Below are positions 32,901 to 41,717 of a stretch of DNA of 64,000 nt, piece by piece (the stretch's first letter is position 1; each line of letters starts with the position of its first letter). Below the pieces are notes generated by a model, which did no database searches, was not told the origin of the DNA, and worked only from the letters and a program-made list of their open reading frames with translations. The DNA comes from JBBQKG01 sp038326655 (GTDB lineage Bacteria; Actinomycetota; Thermoleophilia; Solirubrobacterales; JBBDJG01), in NCBI GenBank assembly GCA_038326655.1, contig JBBQKG010000008.1, positions 41,593-105,592 of the forward strand, read 5' to 3'. The position numbers and the translations under genes were made by a program.

Positions 32901-34654
32901 TGTGCCGCGGCGGCCGCGCTCGCCGCCGGGTCGAGGTCTACGCGCCCGCGCGCCGCGTCTATCGAGCGCACGACGACGTCGATCGGGTCGGCCAGCCGGA
33001 GCCGACGCCCCGTGCTGCGGCCGACCAGTGCCGTCTGCTCCTCGTTCAGGTCGTACCAGTCACCTCCGAGCCGGCGCACCGGCAAGAAGCCCTCGCACGC
33101 AGCGCCTCCCTCGACGCCTGGGAAGCTGACGAATGCCCCGGCGCCGATGATGCCCGACACCTCCCCTTCGAACGGGCGGTCCCAACCCGAGCCACCGAGG
33201 TCTCGCTCGAGCAGGAAGGCGAAGCAGATGTCGTCGGCGTCGCGCTCGAGCGACATCGCCTCACGCTCGGTCGCGCTCGTGTGCGTGGCGATCGCGTCGA
33301 GCTCGTGTGCCGGCGGCGGATGCTCCTCCTCCCCGGCCGCGGCGAGCAGTGCCCGGTGGACGCACAGGTCGGGGTAGCGGCGGATCGGCGAGGTGAAGTG
33401 GCAGTAGGCGGCGCTCGCAAGCCCCGCGTGGCCGATGTTGTGCGGCGAGTAGACCGCCTGCTTCAGAGAGCGCAGGATCAGCGAGGTGAGCGCGTCGCCG
33501 CGCCTGCCCGTCGCGTCGAGGTACTCGCGCAGCTTCACGCTGATCTCGCCGACGAGCCGGCCCGCCTCCCGCGGCCCGAGATGCGGAGGTAGCGGCGGCG
33601 TCGGCACGTCGAGGCTCTCGAGCCGCCTGACGAGGTTCTCGACGGCAGAGGGATCGGGCTGGTCGTGAACCCTGAAGATCGCAGGCCTGCGTGCCGCCTC
33701 GAACCGCTCGGCGACCCGCTCGTTCGCGGCGATCATGAGCTGCTCGATCACGCTGTGCGACTCCGTCTGCACGATGTCACGCGCCGCCACCACGTGTCCT
33801 CGGTCGTCGAAGTCGAACTCGGGCTCGGAGGTCTCCACCCCGAGCGCGCCACGCGCCAGACGCGCGTTTCGGAGCCCGGCCGCAACTGCGCGCGCACGCA
33901 TGAGCGGCTCCGTCACCGACTCGGGCGCCCTGCGTCTGCCGGCGAAGATCTCGTCCACCTGCTCGTACGTGAAGCGGACATCCGACCGGATCAGGCTGCG
34001 ATAGAACGCCGTCCGCCCGATTCCGCCATCTGGTCCGACCGTGAACTCGACCGTGACCGCACGGCGCGGGGCGCCCGGCACGAGCGAGCAGGCGAGCGTC
34101 GAAAGCGCCCCCGGAAGCATCGGCTCGGCCGTTCCCGGGAGATACACGCTGTTGCCGCGATCGGCGGCTTCGACGTCGATCGCCGAGCCGGCGGGCACGA
34201 ACGCGCAGACATCGGCGATGTGCACGTAGACGGACACCGAGTCGCCCTGGGACTCTGCCGAGATCGCGTCGTCGAAGTCGAGCGCGCTCACCGGGTCGAT
34301 CGTGAAGGTGGGCATCCCGGTCAGGTCGCGACGGGCCGCGTGGTCCTCGGACTGCGAGGCCTCTTGGGCTTCTTGCTCGACCCGCTTCGGAAAGCCCCGG
34401 TCATAGCCGCGGTCTGCCAGCAACGCCTCCATCACGTCGCGCGGGACATCCGGGCGCCCGAGCGAGCGCACCACCTGTGCGCGCCCGTTGCGCATGAATC
34501 GCACGAGCACCAGGTCGCCGACCGAGAAGTCGCCGCGGCGAACGTCAAGCGTGACCCGCCGGCCCCGCTCGAAGAACGGCTCGACCACCGTGAAGCGGCC
34601 GCGCCGCTCCACGATCCCGACACGCCCCCCACCGGCAGGGCTCGCAGGCGTCAT
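32897..34654 (-). CDS. rnr: RNase R / RNase II-family 3'-5' exoribonuclease
   Basis: A 585-residue RNase II-like enzyme. The catalytic RNB domain begins at about 125 with TIDPVSALDFDDAIS, where the Asp cluster binds Mg. The signature later region SPIRRYPDLCVHRALL is present, and an S1-like C-terminal part follows (GEVSGIIGAGAFVSFPGVEGG). It is shorter than typical RNase R and lacks a clear N-terminal HTH. It degrades structured RNA and, with tmRNA and SmpB, removes nonstop messages. It overlaps smpB by 4 bp and shares one base with ctpA. Confidence 0.93.
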   Translation of the reverse strand: MTPASPAGGGRVGIVERRGRFTVVEPFFERGRRVTLDVRRGDFSVGDLVLVRFMRNGRAQVVRSLGRPDVPRDVMEALLADRGYDRGFPKRVEQEAQEASQSEDHAARRDLTGMPTFTIDPVSALDFDDAISAESQGDSVSVYVHIADVCAFVPAGSAIDVEAADRGNSVYLPGTAEPMLPGALSTLACSLVPGAPRRAVTVEFTVGPDGGIGRTAFYRSLIRSDVRFTYEQVDEIFAGRRRAPESVTEPLMRARAVAAGLRNARLARGALGVETSEPEFDFDDRGHVVAARDIVQTESHSVIEQLMIAANERVAERFEAARRPAIFRVHDQPDPSAVENLVRRLESLDVPTPPLPPHLGPREAGRLVGEISVKLREYLDATGRRGDALTSLILRSLKQAVYSPHNIGHAGLASAAYCHFTSPIRRYPDLCVHRALLAAAGEEEHPPPAHELDAIATHTSATEREAMSLERDADDICFAFLLERDLGGSGWDRPFEGEVSGIIGAGAFVSFPGVEGGAACEGFLPVRRLGGDWYDLNEEQTALVGRSTGRRLRLADPIDVVVRSIDAARGRVDLDPAASAAAAAQ

Positions 34655-35823
34655 CAGCCGGCGGGTCGGTTGACGCGGCGCACGAGCGTCCGGAACGCCC
34701 GGTCGAGCGCCTCGTCGCGCTTCGTGGCGGGCAGGTCCTTCGCCCGCACGTCGGGGGCAATCCCCTTCCCGTTGATGTTCTCACCGCGCGGCGTGTAGTA
34801 GCTGCCCACGATGAGGTCCAGCGCACCGCCGTTGGAGAGCTCGAACACCTGACCGAAGACGCCCTTGCCAAACGTGCGCTGCCCGACGACCGGCGCTCCG
34901 ATCCGCTCGTGCAGGGCGGCGGTCGTGATCTCCGACGCGCTCGCGGTGCCGCGGTCGACGAGCACCACCACCGGCTTGCGGGTGATCGCGTCGCCGGTCG
35001 CTTCGAACACGCGCCTGGGACGCGTGCGCCCCTTGGTCGTCACGATCGTCCCGTTGGGGACGAACAGGCTGGAGATCAGGACGGCCTCGTCGAGCAGCCC
35101 GCCTCCGTTCGAGCGAAGATCCAGCACGAACCCGTCAGCGCCGCGCGCAAGCTGCTTGCGCACGGCCGCTGCCAGCTCGGCGTGGGCGCCCGAGGTGAAG
35201 GACGAAAGCCTGACAACGCCAAGCTCGTGGCCGCCGAGCGTGCGAAGGCGCGAGGTCACGACGGGGACCTTGATCCGCTCCCGCCTCACCCGGAGGTTGC
35301 GCGCCTTGCCGTTTCGCTCGATCGTGAGATTCACGTAGGTCCCCGGCTTGCCCTTGATCCGGGCCGTGGACACATCGCTCGATTCGCCCGCGATCGGGCG
35401 GCCGTTGACCTTCGTGATCACGTCGCCGGGACGAATCCCGGTCAGCTTCGCGGGCGAGCCCTTGAAGACGCCAACCACCTCGAGCCCGTGCTTTCGCTCG
35501 ACCACCGTCATCCCGACGCCCGAGAACTCCCCGTTCGTGGCCTGCTCGAAAAGCTTGTTCTGCGTGGGCGTGAAGTAGTGCGAAAAGCGATTGTGGAGCG
35601 AGCGCACCATGCCGGCCAAAGAGCTGTTCTCGAGCTGCGGCTGCGGTACCGGCCGGATGAAGTTGTCCTCGATCAGGTTCACGGCCTCGGAGTTCAGCGA
35701 GGCGGTCTCGTCCACGAAAGCGTCCTGCAGGAAGCCGGGCAGGTCGGCTGGATGGCCGCCGAGATACATGCCGAGGCAGAGGGTCGCGACGATGGCGGCA
35801 AGCGCCGCGAGCGCTCGAATCAC
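34654..35823 (-). CDS. ctpA: Carboxy-terminal processing peptidase (S41)
   Basis: A 389-residue secreted or anchored protease. An N-terminal hydrophobic segment (LAALAAIVATLCLGMYLGG) directs export. The PDZ domain is at about 98-180 (SGVGMTVVER, SPAKLTGIRPGDVITKVNG). The S41 domain has the catalytic Ser (GTASASEI, Ser295) and Lys (TFGKGV, Lys320). It cleaves C-termini of envelope proteins. It lies immediately after ftsX and overlaps rnr by one base, so this block is ftsE-ftsX-ctpA-rnr-smpB. Confidence 0.93.
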   Translation of the reverse strand: MIRALAALAAIVATLCLGMYLGGHPADLPGFLQDAFVDETASLNSEAVNLIEDNFIRPVPQPQLENSSLAGMVRSLHNRFSHYFTPTQNKLFEQATNGEFSGVGMTVVERKHGLEVVGVFKGSPAKLTGIRPGDVITKVNGRPIAGESSDVSTARIKGKPGTYVNLTIERNGKARNLRVRRERIKVPVVTSRLRTLGGHELGVVRLSSFTSGAHAELAAAVRKQLARGADGFVLDLRSNGGGLLDEAVLISSLFVPNGTIVTTKGRTRPRRVFEATGDAITRKPVVVLVDRGTASASEITTAALHERIGAPVVGQRTFGKGVFGQVFELSNGGALDLIVGSYYTPRGENINGKGIAPDVRAKDLPATKRDEALDRAFRTLVRRVNRPAG

Positions 35824-35878
35824 AGACGAGATCGTAGCGGCGCCCGCTTTCCGGGCCGCCGCAGGGCGAGCCGGCCGA

Positions 35879-36784
35879 TCAGACCTTGAGGAAGCGCCGT
35901 AGCGTCAGGCCAGAGCCGAGCGACGAGACCGCCATGCCGGCCGCCAGCAGCACGAGCACCAGCACGGTGAAGCTGATCGTCCGGGGCGCCGCGATCAGCG
36001 CGAACCGGTCCGACCAGGGGTCCACGACGGTCACTTTCGCGACCCAGAGCAGCGCGATCGCGATTGCCGCGCCGAAGAAGCCGACCACGAGGCCTTCGAT
36101 CACGAAGGGCCAGCGGATGAACCAGTTCGTGGCGCCGACGAGCCTCATCACCTCGACCTCGCGGCGGCGGGCGAAGATCGACAGGCGGATCGTGTTCGCG
36201 ACGAGCAGGATCGAGGCCAGCACGAGCAGCGCGGCCAGCACCGCCAGCAGCAGCTTGATCGTGCTGGTCGCGGAGAGGATCTTCTTGGTGTCGTCCTCGC
36301 GGTCCTGAACGTCGTTGATCGCCCCGCTGATGTATCGCGGCCGGCCGTCGGTGCCGCGCGGCGCGAGGCTGTTCTTGACGAGGCCGACGTTGGACGGATC
36401 GTCCAGGTGGATCCGGTACGACGCCGGCAGCGGGTTGCTCTGCAGCAGCCCCTGCGTGATCGGGTCGGACTTCGAGCCGAGCCGGTGCTTCAGGATCTTG
36501 AGCGCCTGGTTCTTGCTGATGTACTGGACACTGTCGACATGGCCGATGTCGCGGATCATGTTGCCGAGCTCGGCGACCTGCGCCTTGCTCGCCGTGTCCT
36601 GGATGTAGACCTCGAGCTCGATCTTGTTGCGGACCTCGTTCGTCTTGGCGGTCGCCGCCCGGACCACGGGGATGAATACGCCCAGCACGAGCGTCGTGAT
36701 CAGCACGGTGGCAAACGCGGCGAGGCTCGGCGCGGCGTTCCGCCTGAGCGCCCGAAGCGCCTCCTTGAGGAAGAAGACCCTCAT
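35879..36784 (-). CDS. ftsX: Cell-division ABC transporter permease FtsX
   Basis: A 301-residue membrane protein with an N-terminal TM (SLAAFATVLITTLVLGVFIPVV), a large extracytoplasmic domain of about 120 residues (ELEVYIQDTASKAQVAEL onward) and three C-terminal TMs (AVLAALLVLASILLVANTI, then VIEGLVVGFFGAAIAIALL, then VLVLVLLAAGMAVSSLG). The pattern RREVEVMRLVGATNWFIRWPF marks FtsX. With FtsE it activates peptidoglycan hydrolases at division. It shares one base with the end of ftsE. Confidence 0.93.
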   Translation of the reverse strand: MRVFFLKEALRALRRNAAPSLAAFATVLITTLVLGVFIPVVRAATAKTNEVRNKIELEVYIQDTASKAQVAELGNMIRDIGHVDSVQYISKNQALKILKHRLGSKSDPITQGLLQSNPLPASYRIHLDDPSNVGLVKNSLAPRGTDGRPRYISGAINDVQDREDDTKKILSATSTIKLLLAVLAALLVLASILLVANTIRLSIFARRREVEVMRLVGATNWFIRWPFVIEGLVVGFFGAAIAIALLWVAKVTVVDPWSDRFALIAAPRTISFTVLVLVLLAAGMAVSSLGSGLTLRRFLKV

Positions 36785-37599
36785 CAGATTCCGGTCGTGG
36801 AAGCGTCCGCGGTGTCGGGGAAGCGGGCCTCGAACTCGGCGGTGCCCGCGTCGGTCCGGTACTGGCCGCCGCGCTGGTCGCGCACGATCCGGCCCTTGTC
36901 CAGCTCCACCACGCGGCGCCGCATCCGGTCGACCATGTCGCTGTCGTGCGTCGCGACGATCACGGTCGTGCCGGTGCGGTTGATCCGGTAGAGCAGCTGC
37001 ATGATGCCGATCGAGGTCTCGGGATCGAGGTTCCCGGTGGGCTCGTCCGCGAGCAGCAGTGGCGGGTGGTTCACGAACGCGCGCGCCAGCGAGACGCGCT
37101 GCTGCTCGCCGCCGGAGAGCTCGTCCGGGTAGTCGTGGAGCTTCGTCGAGAGCCCCACGAGCCGCAGGATCTCCGGAACCTTGGAGCGGATGCTGGAGCG
37201 GGCCTCGCCGATCACCTGAAGGCTGTAGGCGACGTTGTCGTAGACCGTCCGGTTCGGCAGCAGCTTGAAGTCCTGGAAGACGACCCCGATGTTCCGCCGC
37301 AGTTTGGGCACGCGCTTGCGGGGCATCGCGCCGATGTCGGTGCCGGCGACGAGCACCTGCCCCCGCGCGGGATCGACCTCGCGCATGAGCAGGCGGATGA
37401 AGGTGCTCTTCCCACACCCGGTGGCTCCCACGAGGAAGGCGAACTCGCCGCGGTCCACGGACAGCGAGACCCCGTCCAGGCCGACGTTGCCGCCGGGATA
37501 GACGACCGTCGCGTCGCGCATCTGGACCACCGGGGCGACCCCCCCGCCGGCTCCGCGCCGGGCCTGAGGAGCGTGTGTGCTGTCTTCGATTAGCGCCAT
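36784..37599 (-). CDS. ftsE: Cell-division ATP-binding protein FtsE
   Basis: A 271-residue ABC ATPase. It has Walker A GATGCGKST, the FtsE-type Q-loop region FQDFKLLPNRTVYDNVAYSL, signature LSGGEQQRVSLARA, Walker B LLLADEPTGNLDPETS and the switch His (VATHDSDMV). A 25-residue N-terminal extension rich in Gly and Arg precedes the domain, which is unusual. It pairs with FtsX, whose gene it overlaps by one base. It is the first gene of the block ending in smpB. Confidence 0.94.
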   Translation of the reverse strand: MALIEDSTHAPQARRGAGGGVAPVVQMRDATVVYPGGNVGLDGVSLSVDRGEFAFLVGATGCGKSTFIRLLMREVDPARGQVLVAGTDIGAMPRKRVPKLRRNIGVVFQDFKLLPNRTVYDNVAYSLQVIGEARSSIRSKVPEILRLVGLSTKLHDYPDELSGGEQQRVSLARAFVNHPPLLLADEPTGNLDPETSIGIMQLLYRINRTGTTVIVATHDSDMVDRMRRRVVELDKGRIVRDQRGGQYRTDAGTAEFEARFPDTADASTTGI

Positions 37600-37668
37600 G
37601 AGCAGGGCATTTTTACAGGCCGAGGCCGCAAAGTGCCCCTTTGTGACGTTTTTGGGCGGCTGCTGTCC

Positions 37669-38661
37669 CTAATCGTCGGGGTCGAGCACCGGTGAATGGC
37701 GCACGACAGGCTTCAGCACGAGCGCCTGGCGGACCGCGTCGGCGATGCCGGCCGCGGTCAGGCCGAAGCGCTCCATCACGGCCTCGCCGGTGCCCGACAT
37801 GCCGAAGGTGTCGTCCACGCCGACGGCCAGGATAGGGATCGGATACTGCTCGGCCGCCACGGTCCGGATCGCATCCGCCAGGCCGCCGGCCTTGCGATGC
37901 TCCTCGGCCGTCACGGCGACGCCCGTGCGCGCGATCGACGCCATCACGCGCTCGGAGTCCAGCGGCTTGATGATCGCGACGTTCACGACCTCGGCGTCGA
38001 CGCCCTCCTCGCGCGCAAGCTCTTCAGCAGCCTCCAGCGCACGCCACACCATGTGGCCGCAGGCGAAGATCGAGATGTCCCCGCCCTCGCGCAGGACGTC
38101 CACCCCGCCCCCCAGCGACTCCGGGACCTCGTCGTATACGAACGGGGTCGCCGGACGGCCGAAACGCATGTAGATGGGGCCTTCGCGGTCGTAGCTCTCG
38201 AGCACCGCGCGGAAGGCCTGGTGGTAGTCGGCGGGCACGATCACCTGCATCTTCGGCATCGCCCGCATGAGCGCGATGTCCTCGATCATCTGGTGCGAGG
38301 CGCCGTCCTCGCCGAGCGAAAGGCCTCCGTGCGAGGCGCACACCCGCACCTTGAGCTCGTTGTGGGCGATCCCGAGGCGCACCTGGTCGTACGCGCGGCC
38401 GGTCGCGAAGATCGCAAACGTCGACGCGTACGGCACCTTGCCCGTGGCGGCAAGGCCGCAGGCCATCGACATCATGTTGGCCTCGGCCGCGCCGACGTTG
38501 AAGAAGCGCTCGGGAAAGCGCTTCCCGAACTCGATGCTCTGCGTCGAGACGGCCAGGTCCGCGTCGAGCGCGACGACCCCTTCGTGGCGCTCGCCCAGCT
38601 CGACCAGCGCGGCGCCGTAGGCCTTGCGCGTGGGCTGTGGGTCGAGTGCCGCCCGGCTCAC
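37669..38661 (-). CDS. Transketolase, C-terminal subunit
   Basis: A 330-residue half-transketolase with the pyrimidine-binding and C-terminal domains (ALDADLAVSTQS, then FNVGAAEANMMSMACGLAATGKVPYASTFAIFATGRAYDQVR, GGLSLGEDGASHQMIEDIALMRAMP, and DRFGRPATP-type segments). It starts at GTG 38661, overlapping the stop of the N-terminal subunit gene (GTGA). It needs the N-terminal subunit for activity. It works in the pentose phosphate pathway or as a transketolase-like branch enzyme. Confidence 0.93.
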   Translation of the reverse strand: MSRAALDPQPTRKAYGAALVELGERHEGVVALDADLAVSTQSIEFGKRFPERFFNVGAAEANMMSMACGLAATGKVPYASTFAIFATGRAYDQVRLGIAHNELKVRVCASHGGLSLGEDGASHQMIEDIALMRAMPKMQVIVPADYHQAFRAVLESYDREGPIYMRFGRPATPFVYDEVPESLGGGVDVLREGGDISIFACGHMVWRALEAAEELAREEGVDAEVVNVAIIKPLDSERVMASIARTGVAVTAEEHRKAGGLADAIRTVAAEQYPIPILAVGVDDTFGMSGTGEAVMERFGLTAAGIADAVRQALVLKPVVRHSPVLDPDD

Positions 38662-39593
38662 CGGGACAGCACCTCGGTCTGGCGCGCGAGCGTCTCCTCG
38701 AGCTCGATCAGCGCCTGGTCGGCCTGCTCGGGCGTGGGCGGCTTGCCGTGGAAGCCGAACGTGTCCTCCATCAGCGACACGCCGCAGCCCTTCTTGGTCT
38801 GGCAGACGATCGCGGCAGGATGCTCCCGCTCGCGGCTCCACTCGAGCGCCTCGACGACGGCGCCCATGTCGTGGCCGTCGATCTCGACCGCGTCCCACTC
38901 GAAGGCGTCGAACTTCTTCCGGAGGTCCTTGATGTCCATGATCTGCTCGGTGGTGCCGTCGGTCTGGAGGTGGTTGTAGTCGAGCACCGCGGTCAGGTTG
39001 GAGATCCCGAAATGCGGGGCCGCGGTCGCAGCCTCCCAGGTCTGCCCCTCCTGGCAATCGCCGTCGGACAGGAGCGCGAACACGTGCGCGTCGTCGATGT
39101 GATCAAGCCGCAGTGCGAGCGCGATTCCGATCGACATCGACAGCCCCTGCCCGAGCGAGCCCGTCGAGACCTCGACACCGGGAGTGCGCGTCATGTCGGG
39201 ATGGCCCTGAAGGTGCGCGTCGAGCTTGCGCAGGCCCATCAGGTCCTCCATCGGGAAGTAGCCATGCCGGGCCAGCGCGGCGTACTGGATCGGCGCCGCA
39301 TGTCCTTTCGAGAGCACGAAACGGTTGCGGCCCGGCCACTGCGGCCGATCGGAGTCGTGCCGCAAGACCCGCCAGTAGAGCGCCGTGACGATGTCTGCCG
39401 CGGACAGGGAGCTGTCGAGGTGGCCCGACTTGGCCACCGCCAGCATCCGGACGCAGTCGATCCGCAGGAGCGTCGCGTAGCGCTCCAGCTCGGCGATCGA
39501 GGGCTTCGCGCGGTCGACGTGCCGCACGTTGCCGGTGCCGCCGCTTCCATCCTCCACCGCGGTCAGGTGCGGTGCCTTCTTGCCCTTCGACAT
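38658..39593 (-). CDS. Transketolase, N-terminal subunit
   Basis: About 311 residues with the thiamine-diphosphate-binding half of transketolase: RIDCVRMLAVAKSGHLDSSLSAADIVTALYWRVLRHD, then GRNRFVLSKGHAAPIQYAALA, VSTGSLGQGLSMSIG, and the TPP motif LSDGDCQEGQTWEA..LDYNHLQTDG. The ATG at 39593 (MSKGKKAP) was chosen; a GTG/ATG form at 39659 in the same frame adds an unconserved stretch. Split transketolases like this one pair as dimers of heterodimers. Confidence 0.9.
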   Translation of the reverse strand: MSKGKKAPHLTAVEDGSGGTGNVRHVDRAKPSIAELERYATLLRIDCVRMLAVAKSGHLDSSLSAADIVTALYWRVLRHDSDRPQWPGRNRFVLSKGHAAPIQYAALARHGYFPMEDLMGLRKLDAHLQGHPDMTRTPGVEVSTGSLGQGLSMSIGIALALRLDHIDDAHVFALLSDGDCQEGQTWEAATAAPHFGISNLTAVLDYNHLQTDGTTEQIMDIKDLRKKFDAFEWDAVEIDGHDMGAVVEALEWSREREHPAAIVCQTKKGCGVSLMEDTFGFHGKPPTPEQADQALIELEETLARQTEVLSR

Positions 39594-39717
39594 CGTGAGC
39601 TCGGCCTGCTGGACCGCGAACCAATCGCCGGTTAGCCGCCCAGGTTGACCGACCCGCATGATGCCAGGTTAGGTCGGGCCACGGACAGAAGTCATCGCGG
39701 GCTTGCAGGCATCCCGC

Positions 39718-39747
39718 TTGACACCGACGCGCAAGACGTCCAAATTG
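39718..39747 (+). promoter_or_regulatory. Possible promoter upstream of the CBS-pair gene
   Basis: TTGACA (39718-39723) is a perfect -35 element. About 18 bp downstream CAAATT (39741-39746) is a weak -10 match. It lies in the 187-bp gap after the divergent transketolase gene and 34 bp before the CBS-gene ATG. Confidence 0.35.
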
Positions 39748-39780
39748 TCGTCTGTGCAGCTTCCGCGGGAGCTCAGCCGC

Positions 39781-40422
39781 ATGACGGTCGCAACGGCCCT
39801 CGGGGGCGGCGGCGTGGTCACGATCACGACCGATCAAACCCTCGAGGAGGCCGCGCGCACTATGCGTGACCGCGGCGTCACCGCGCTGGCCGTGATCGAC
39901 GTCGACGCCAGACGCGATCCCGGGATCATCACCGAGGCCGACGTCGGGCGTGCGATGGCTGAAGAAGCCGATCCGCGCAAGCACACGGTGCGCGACTACC
40001 TGACCCTCGACGTGATCGCGGCGACATCGGACTGGACGCTCGAGCGTGCCTCCCGGACGATGGTCGCCGGCCACTTCCGCCACCTGATGGTGGTCGAGCG
40101 GCACAAGGTGATCGGCATCCTCTCGATGGCCGACATCGTCGCGGCCTGGGCCCGTGACAGCGACGAGGCGGCCGCGGTTGTCTCGGAGGACACCGGCGAG
40201 CTGCCGCAGCTCGGTCCTGCGCACGACTACCTCTACAACCTCCGGCGCAGCGCGAAGCAGCATCTGGTCGCCGCGAAGTGCCCTTGCCAGTGGGACTGGC
40301 TGCAGGTCCTGCACGGCCAGCTTGAGGACCGCCCCGACCTCGGCCGCGAGACGCTCGAGCATCTCTGGGACCGGCGCGAGCCGTGCCCGGCGCTCCACGC
40401 CGAGGGCGGCGGAGCCGACTAG
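39781..40422 (+). CDS. CBS-pair protein with C-terminal Cys-motif extension
   Basis: A 213-residue protein. Two CBS motifs (about 13-70 and 75-125, ITTDQTLEEAARTMRDRGVTALAVID, then DVIAATSDWTLERASRTMVAGHFRHLMVVERHKVIGILSMADIV) form a Bateman module that senses adenosine nucleotides. The C-terminal 70 residues (RSAKQHLVAAKCPCQWDW) carry a CxC and a Trp-rich segment of no known family, perhaps a thiol or metal site. The ATG at 39781 has CGGGAG upstream. A GTG at 39754 could add nine residues. Confidence 0.82.
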   Translation: MTVATALGGGGVVTITTDQTLEEAARTMRDRGVTALAVIDVDARRDPGIITEADVGRAMAEEADPRKHTVRDYLTLDVIAATSDWTLERASRTMVAGHFRHLMVVERHKVIGILSMADIVAAWARDSDEAAAVVSEDTGELPQLGPAHDYLYNLRRSAKQHLVAAKCPCQWDWLQVLHGQLEDRPDLGRETLEHLWDRREPCPALHAEGGGAD

Positions 40423-40466
40423 AACCGCCGTCCAGCGCACCTCATCAAACCCGTCCGGCGGCCGAT

Positions 40467-40489
40467 AAAAGTCGTCGGGCGCGACTTTT
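40467..40489 (+). terminator. AAAAGTCG/CGACTTTT hairpin between CBS gene and ECF sigma gene
   Basis: A perfect 8-bp inverted repeat (AAAAGTCG, 7-nt spacer, CGACTTTT) lies 45 bp after the CBS gene stop and 28 bp before the sigma factor GTG. Its U-run (TTTT) supports termination of the CBS gene. Its position would also suit an operator for the ECF sigma gene, and both readings are open. Confidence 0.5.
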
Positions 40490-40516
40490 CTCGCGCCTCT
40501 GTTTGAACTGAGCTGC

Positions 40517-41665
40517 GTGGATCCAACGGTCAAAGAGCACGGACGCCGTTTCGACCGAGCGTTTTCGGGCGCCGCGCTCGAACGCGCGAGCGACGAGCGA
40601 CTCGTCGCGCTGACGCGTGAAGGGGTCGATCCGGCATTCGAGGTGATCGTGCGCCGGTACAGGCCGGCGCTGGTCCGCTACGGATCGAGGTTCCTCGACG
40701 CCGATCGCGCCGAGGACGTCGTCCAGCAGTCGCTGGTCAAGGCGCTCGCGGCGCTGCGCGAGGACCGCCGGCGCATGCAGCTGAGGCCGTGGCTCTACCG
40801 GATCGTCCACAACGAAGCCCTGAATGCCTCGCGGCGCAAGGAGCTGGCGACCGAGCAGCTCGACGAGAACTTCGACGGCGTCCCGCAGCCGCCCGACGTC
40901 GTAGCCCGGTCCGAGCGCATGCGCGACGTCGTGGCAAAGATCTCCGGGCTTCCGGCACGCCAGCGATCGGCGGTCGTCCTCCGAGAGCTGGAGGGACGCA
41001 GTTACACCGACATCGCGACCAGGCTAGGCGTCACCACTCCGGTGGTCCGCCAGCTGCTCCACCGTGCCCGCACCCGACTGCGCGACACCTGCGGCGCGAT
41101 CCTGCCGCTGCAGGCGTTCCGTGTCTGGATCGAGGCGCTCACCTCGCCAACCGGCGCGAGTGCCGTCAAGATCGGCACCGCCGCGGTCGTCACGGGCGTG
41201 ATCGCGAGTGGGGCAGTGGTGGGCGCGTCGTCGCGGCACGTCGGTAGCCACGATGCACCCGGCGCCGGCGCGTCATCCTCCCCGCCCGCCCAGGTTGCGG
41301 CCCCGCGCAGCACGGGTGCCGTCCCCACGCGGAGGGCGGCGCCGATCCCGGCTCACGCGCCTGCCCGCGCGACCGTCGACAGGGCCGGCATCGTGCGGAA
41401 GCCAGACCTCGCCACGGGACCCGGGCTGTTCTCGGACGGACAGGCCGGAGAGCGCTCCCCAGGCCGGCACGGAGGCAAGTCGGGGCAGGGAAAGGACGGG
41501 CCCTCGCGTGAGACGAATCGACCCAAGGATGCCCAACCCACCTCCGCCGAGCCGGTCGTGGTGAGCGGCGATGAGCACCGTGGGCCCGGTGGGCCCCAGG
41601 GCACCACAGGGCCGGTTGACCCCTCCTCCGATGGCTCCGGCGGCGCCAGCGACGGCACACCGTGA
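40517..41665 (+). CDS. ECF sigma factor with membrane-spanning and extracytoplasmic C-terminal tail
   Basis: A 382-residue protein. Residues 25-95 form sigma region 2 (FEVIVRRYRPALVRYGSRFLDADRAEDVVQQSLVKALAAL), residues 130-190 region 4 (LPARQRSAVVLRELEGRSYTDIATRLGVTTPVVRQLLHRAR). After the sigma part (to about 210) follow a TM segment (VKIGTAAVVTGVIASGAVVGA, about 218-238) and a long low-complexity Pro/Ser/Gly/Arg tail of about 140 residues. No anti-sigma gene is adjacent. The built-in membrane anchor may replace it, so activity may be controlled by proteolysis or tail binding. It starts at GTG 40517. Confidence 0.88.
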   Translation: MDPTVKEHGRRFDRAFSGAALERASDERLVALTREGVDPAFEVIVRRYRPALVRYGSRFLDADRAEDVVQQSLVKALAALREDRRRMQLRPWLYRIVHNEALNASRRKELATEQLDENFDGVPQPPDVVARSERMRDVVAKISGLPARQRSAVVLRELEGRSYTDIATRLGVTTPVVRQLLHRARTRLRDTCGAILPLQAFRVWIEALTSPTGASAVKIGTAAVVTGVIASGAVVGASSRHVGSHDAPGAGASSSPPAQVAAPRSTGAVPTRRAAPIPAHAPARATVDRAGIVRKPDLATGPGLFSDGQAGERSPGRHGGKSGQGKDGPSRETNRPKDAQPTSAEPVVVSGDEHRGPGGPQGTTGPVDPSSDGSGGASDGTP

Positions 41666-41717
41666 TTGTTGGCGTCCCCGGCTGTTCCAAGGTCTGAACC
41701 AACTCGAGGAGGAGCTC

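Noticed and set aside
35879..37417. Single 512-codon frame covering ftsX and antisense of ftsE
   Set aside because: FtsX starts at 36784; the upstream part is a shadow of ftsE in another frame.
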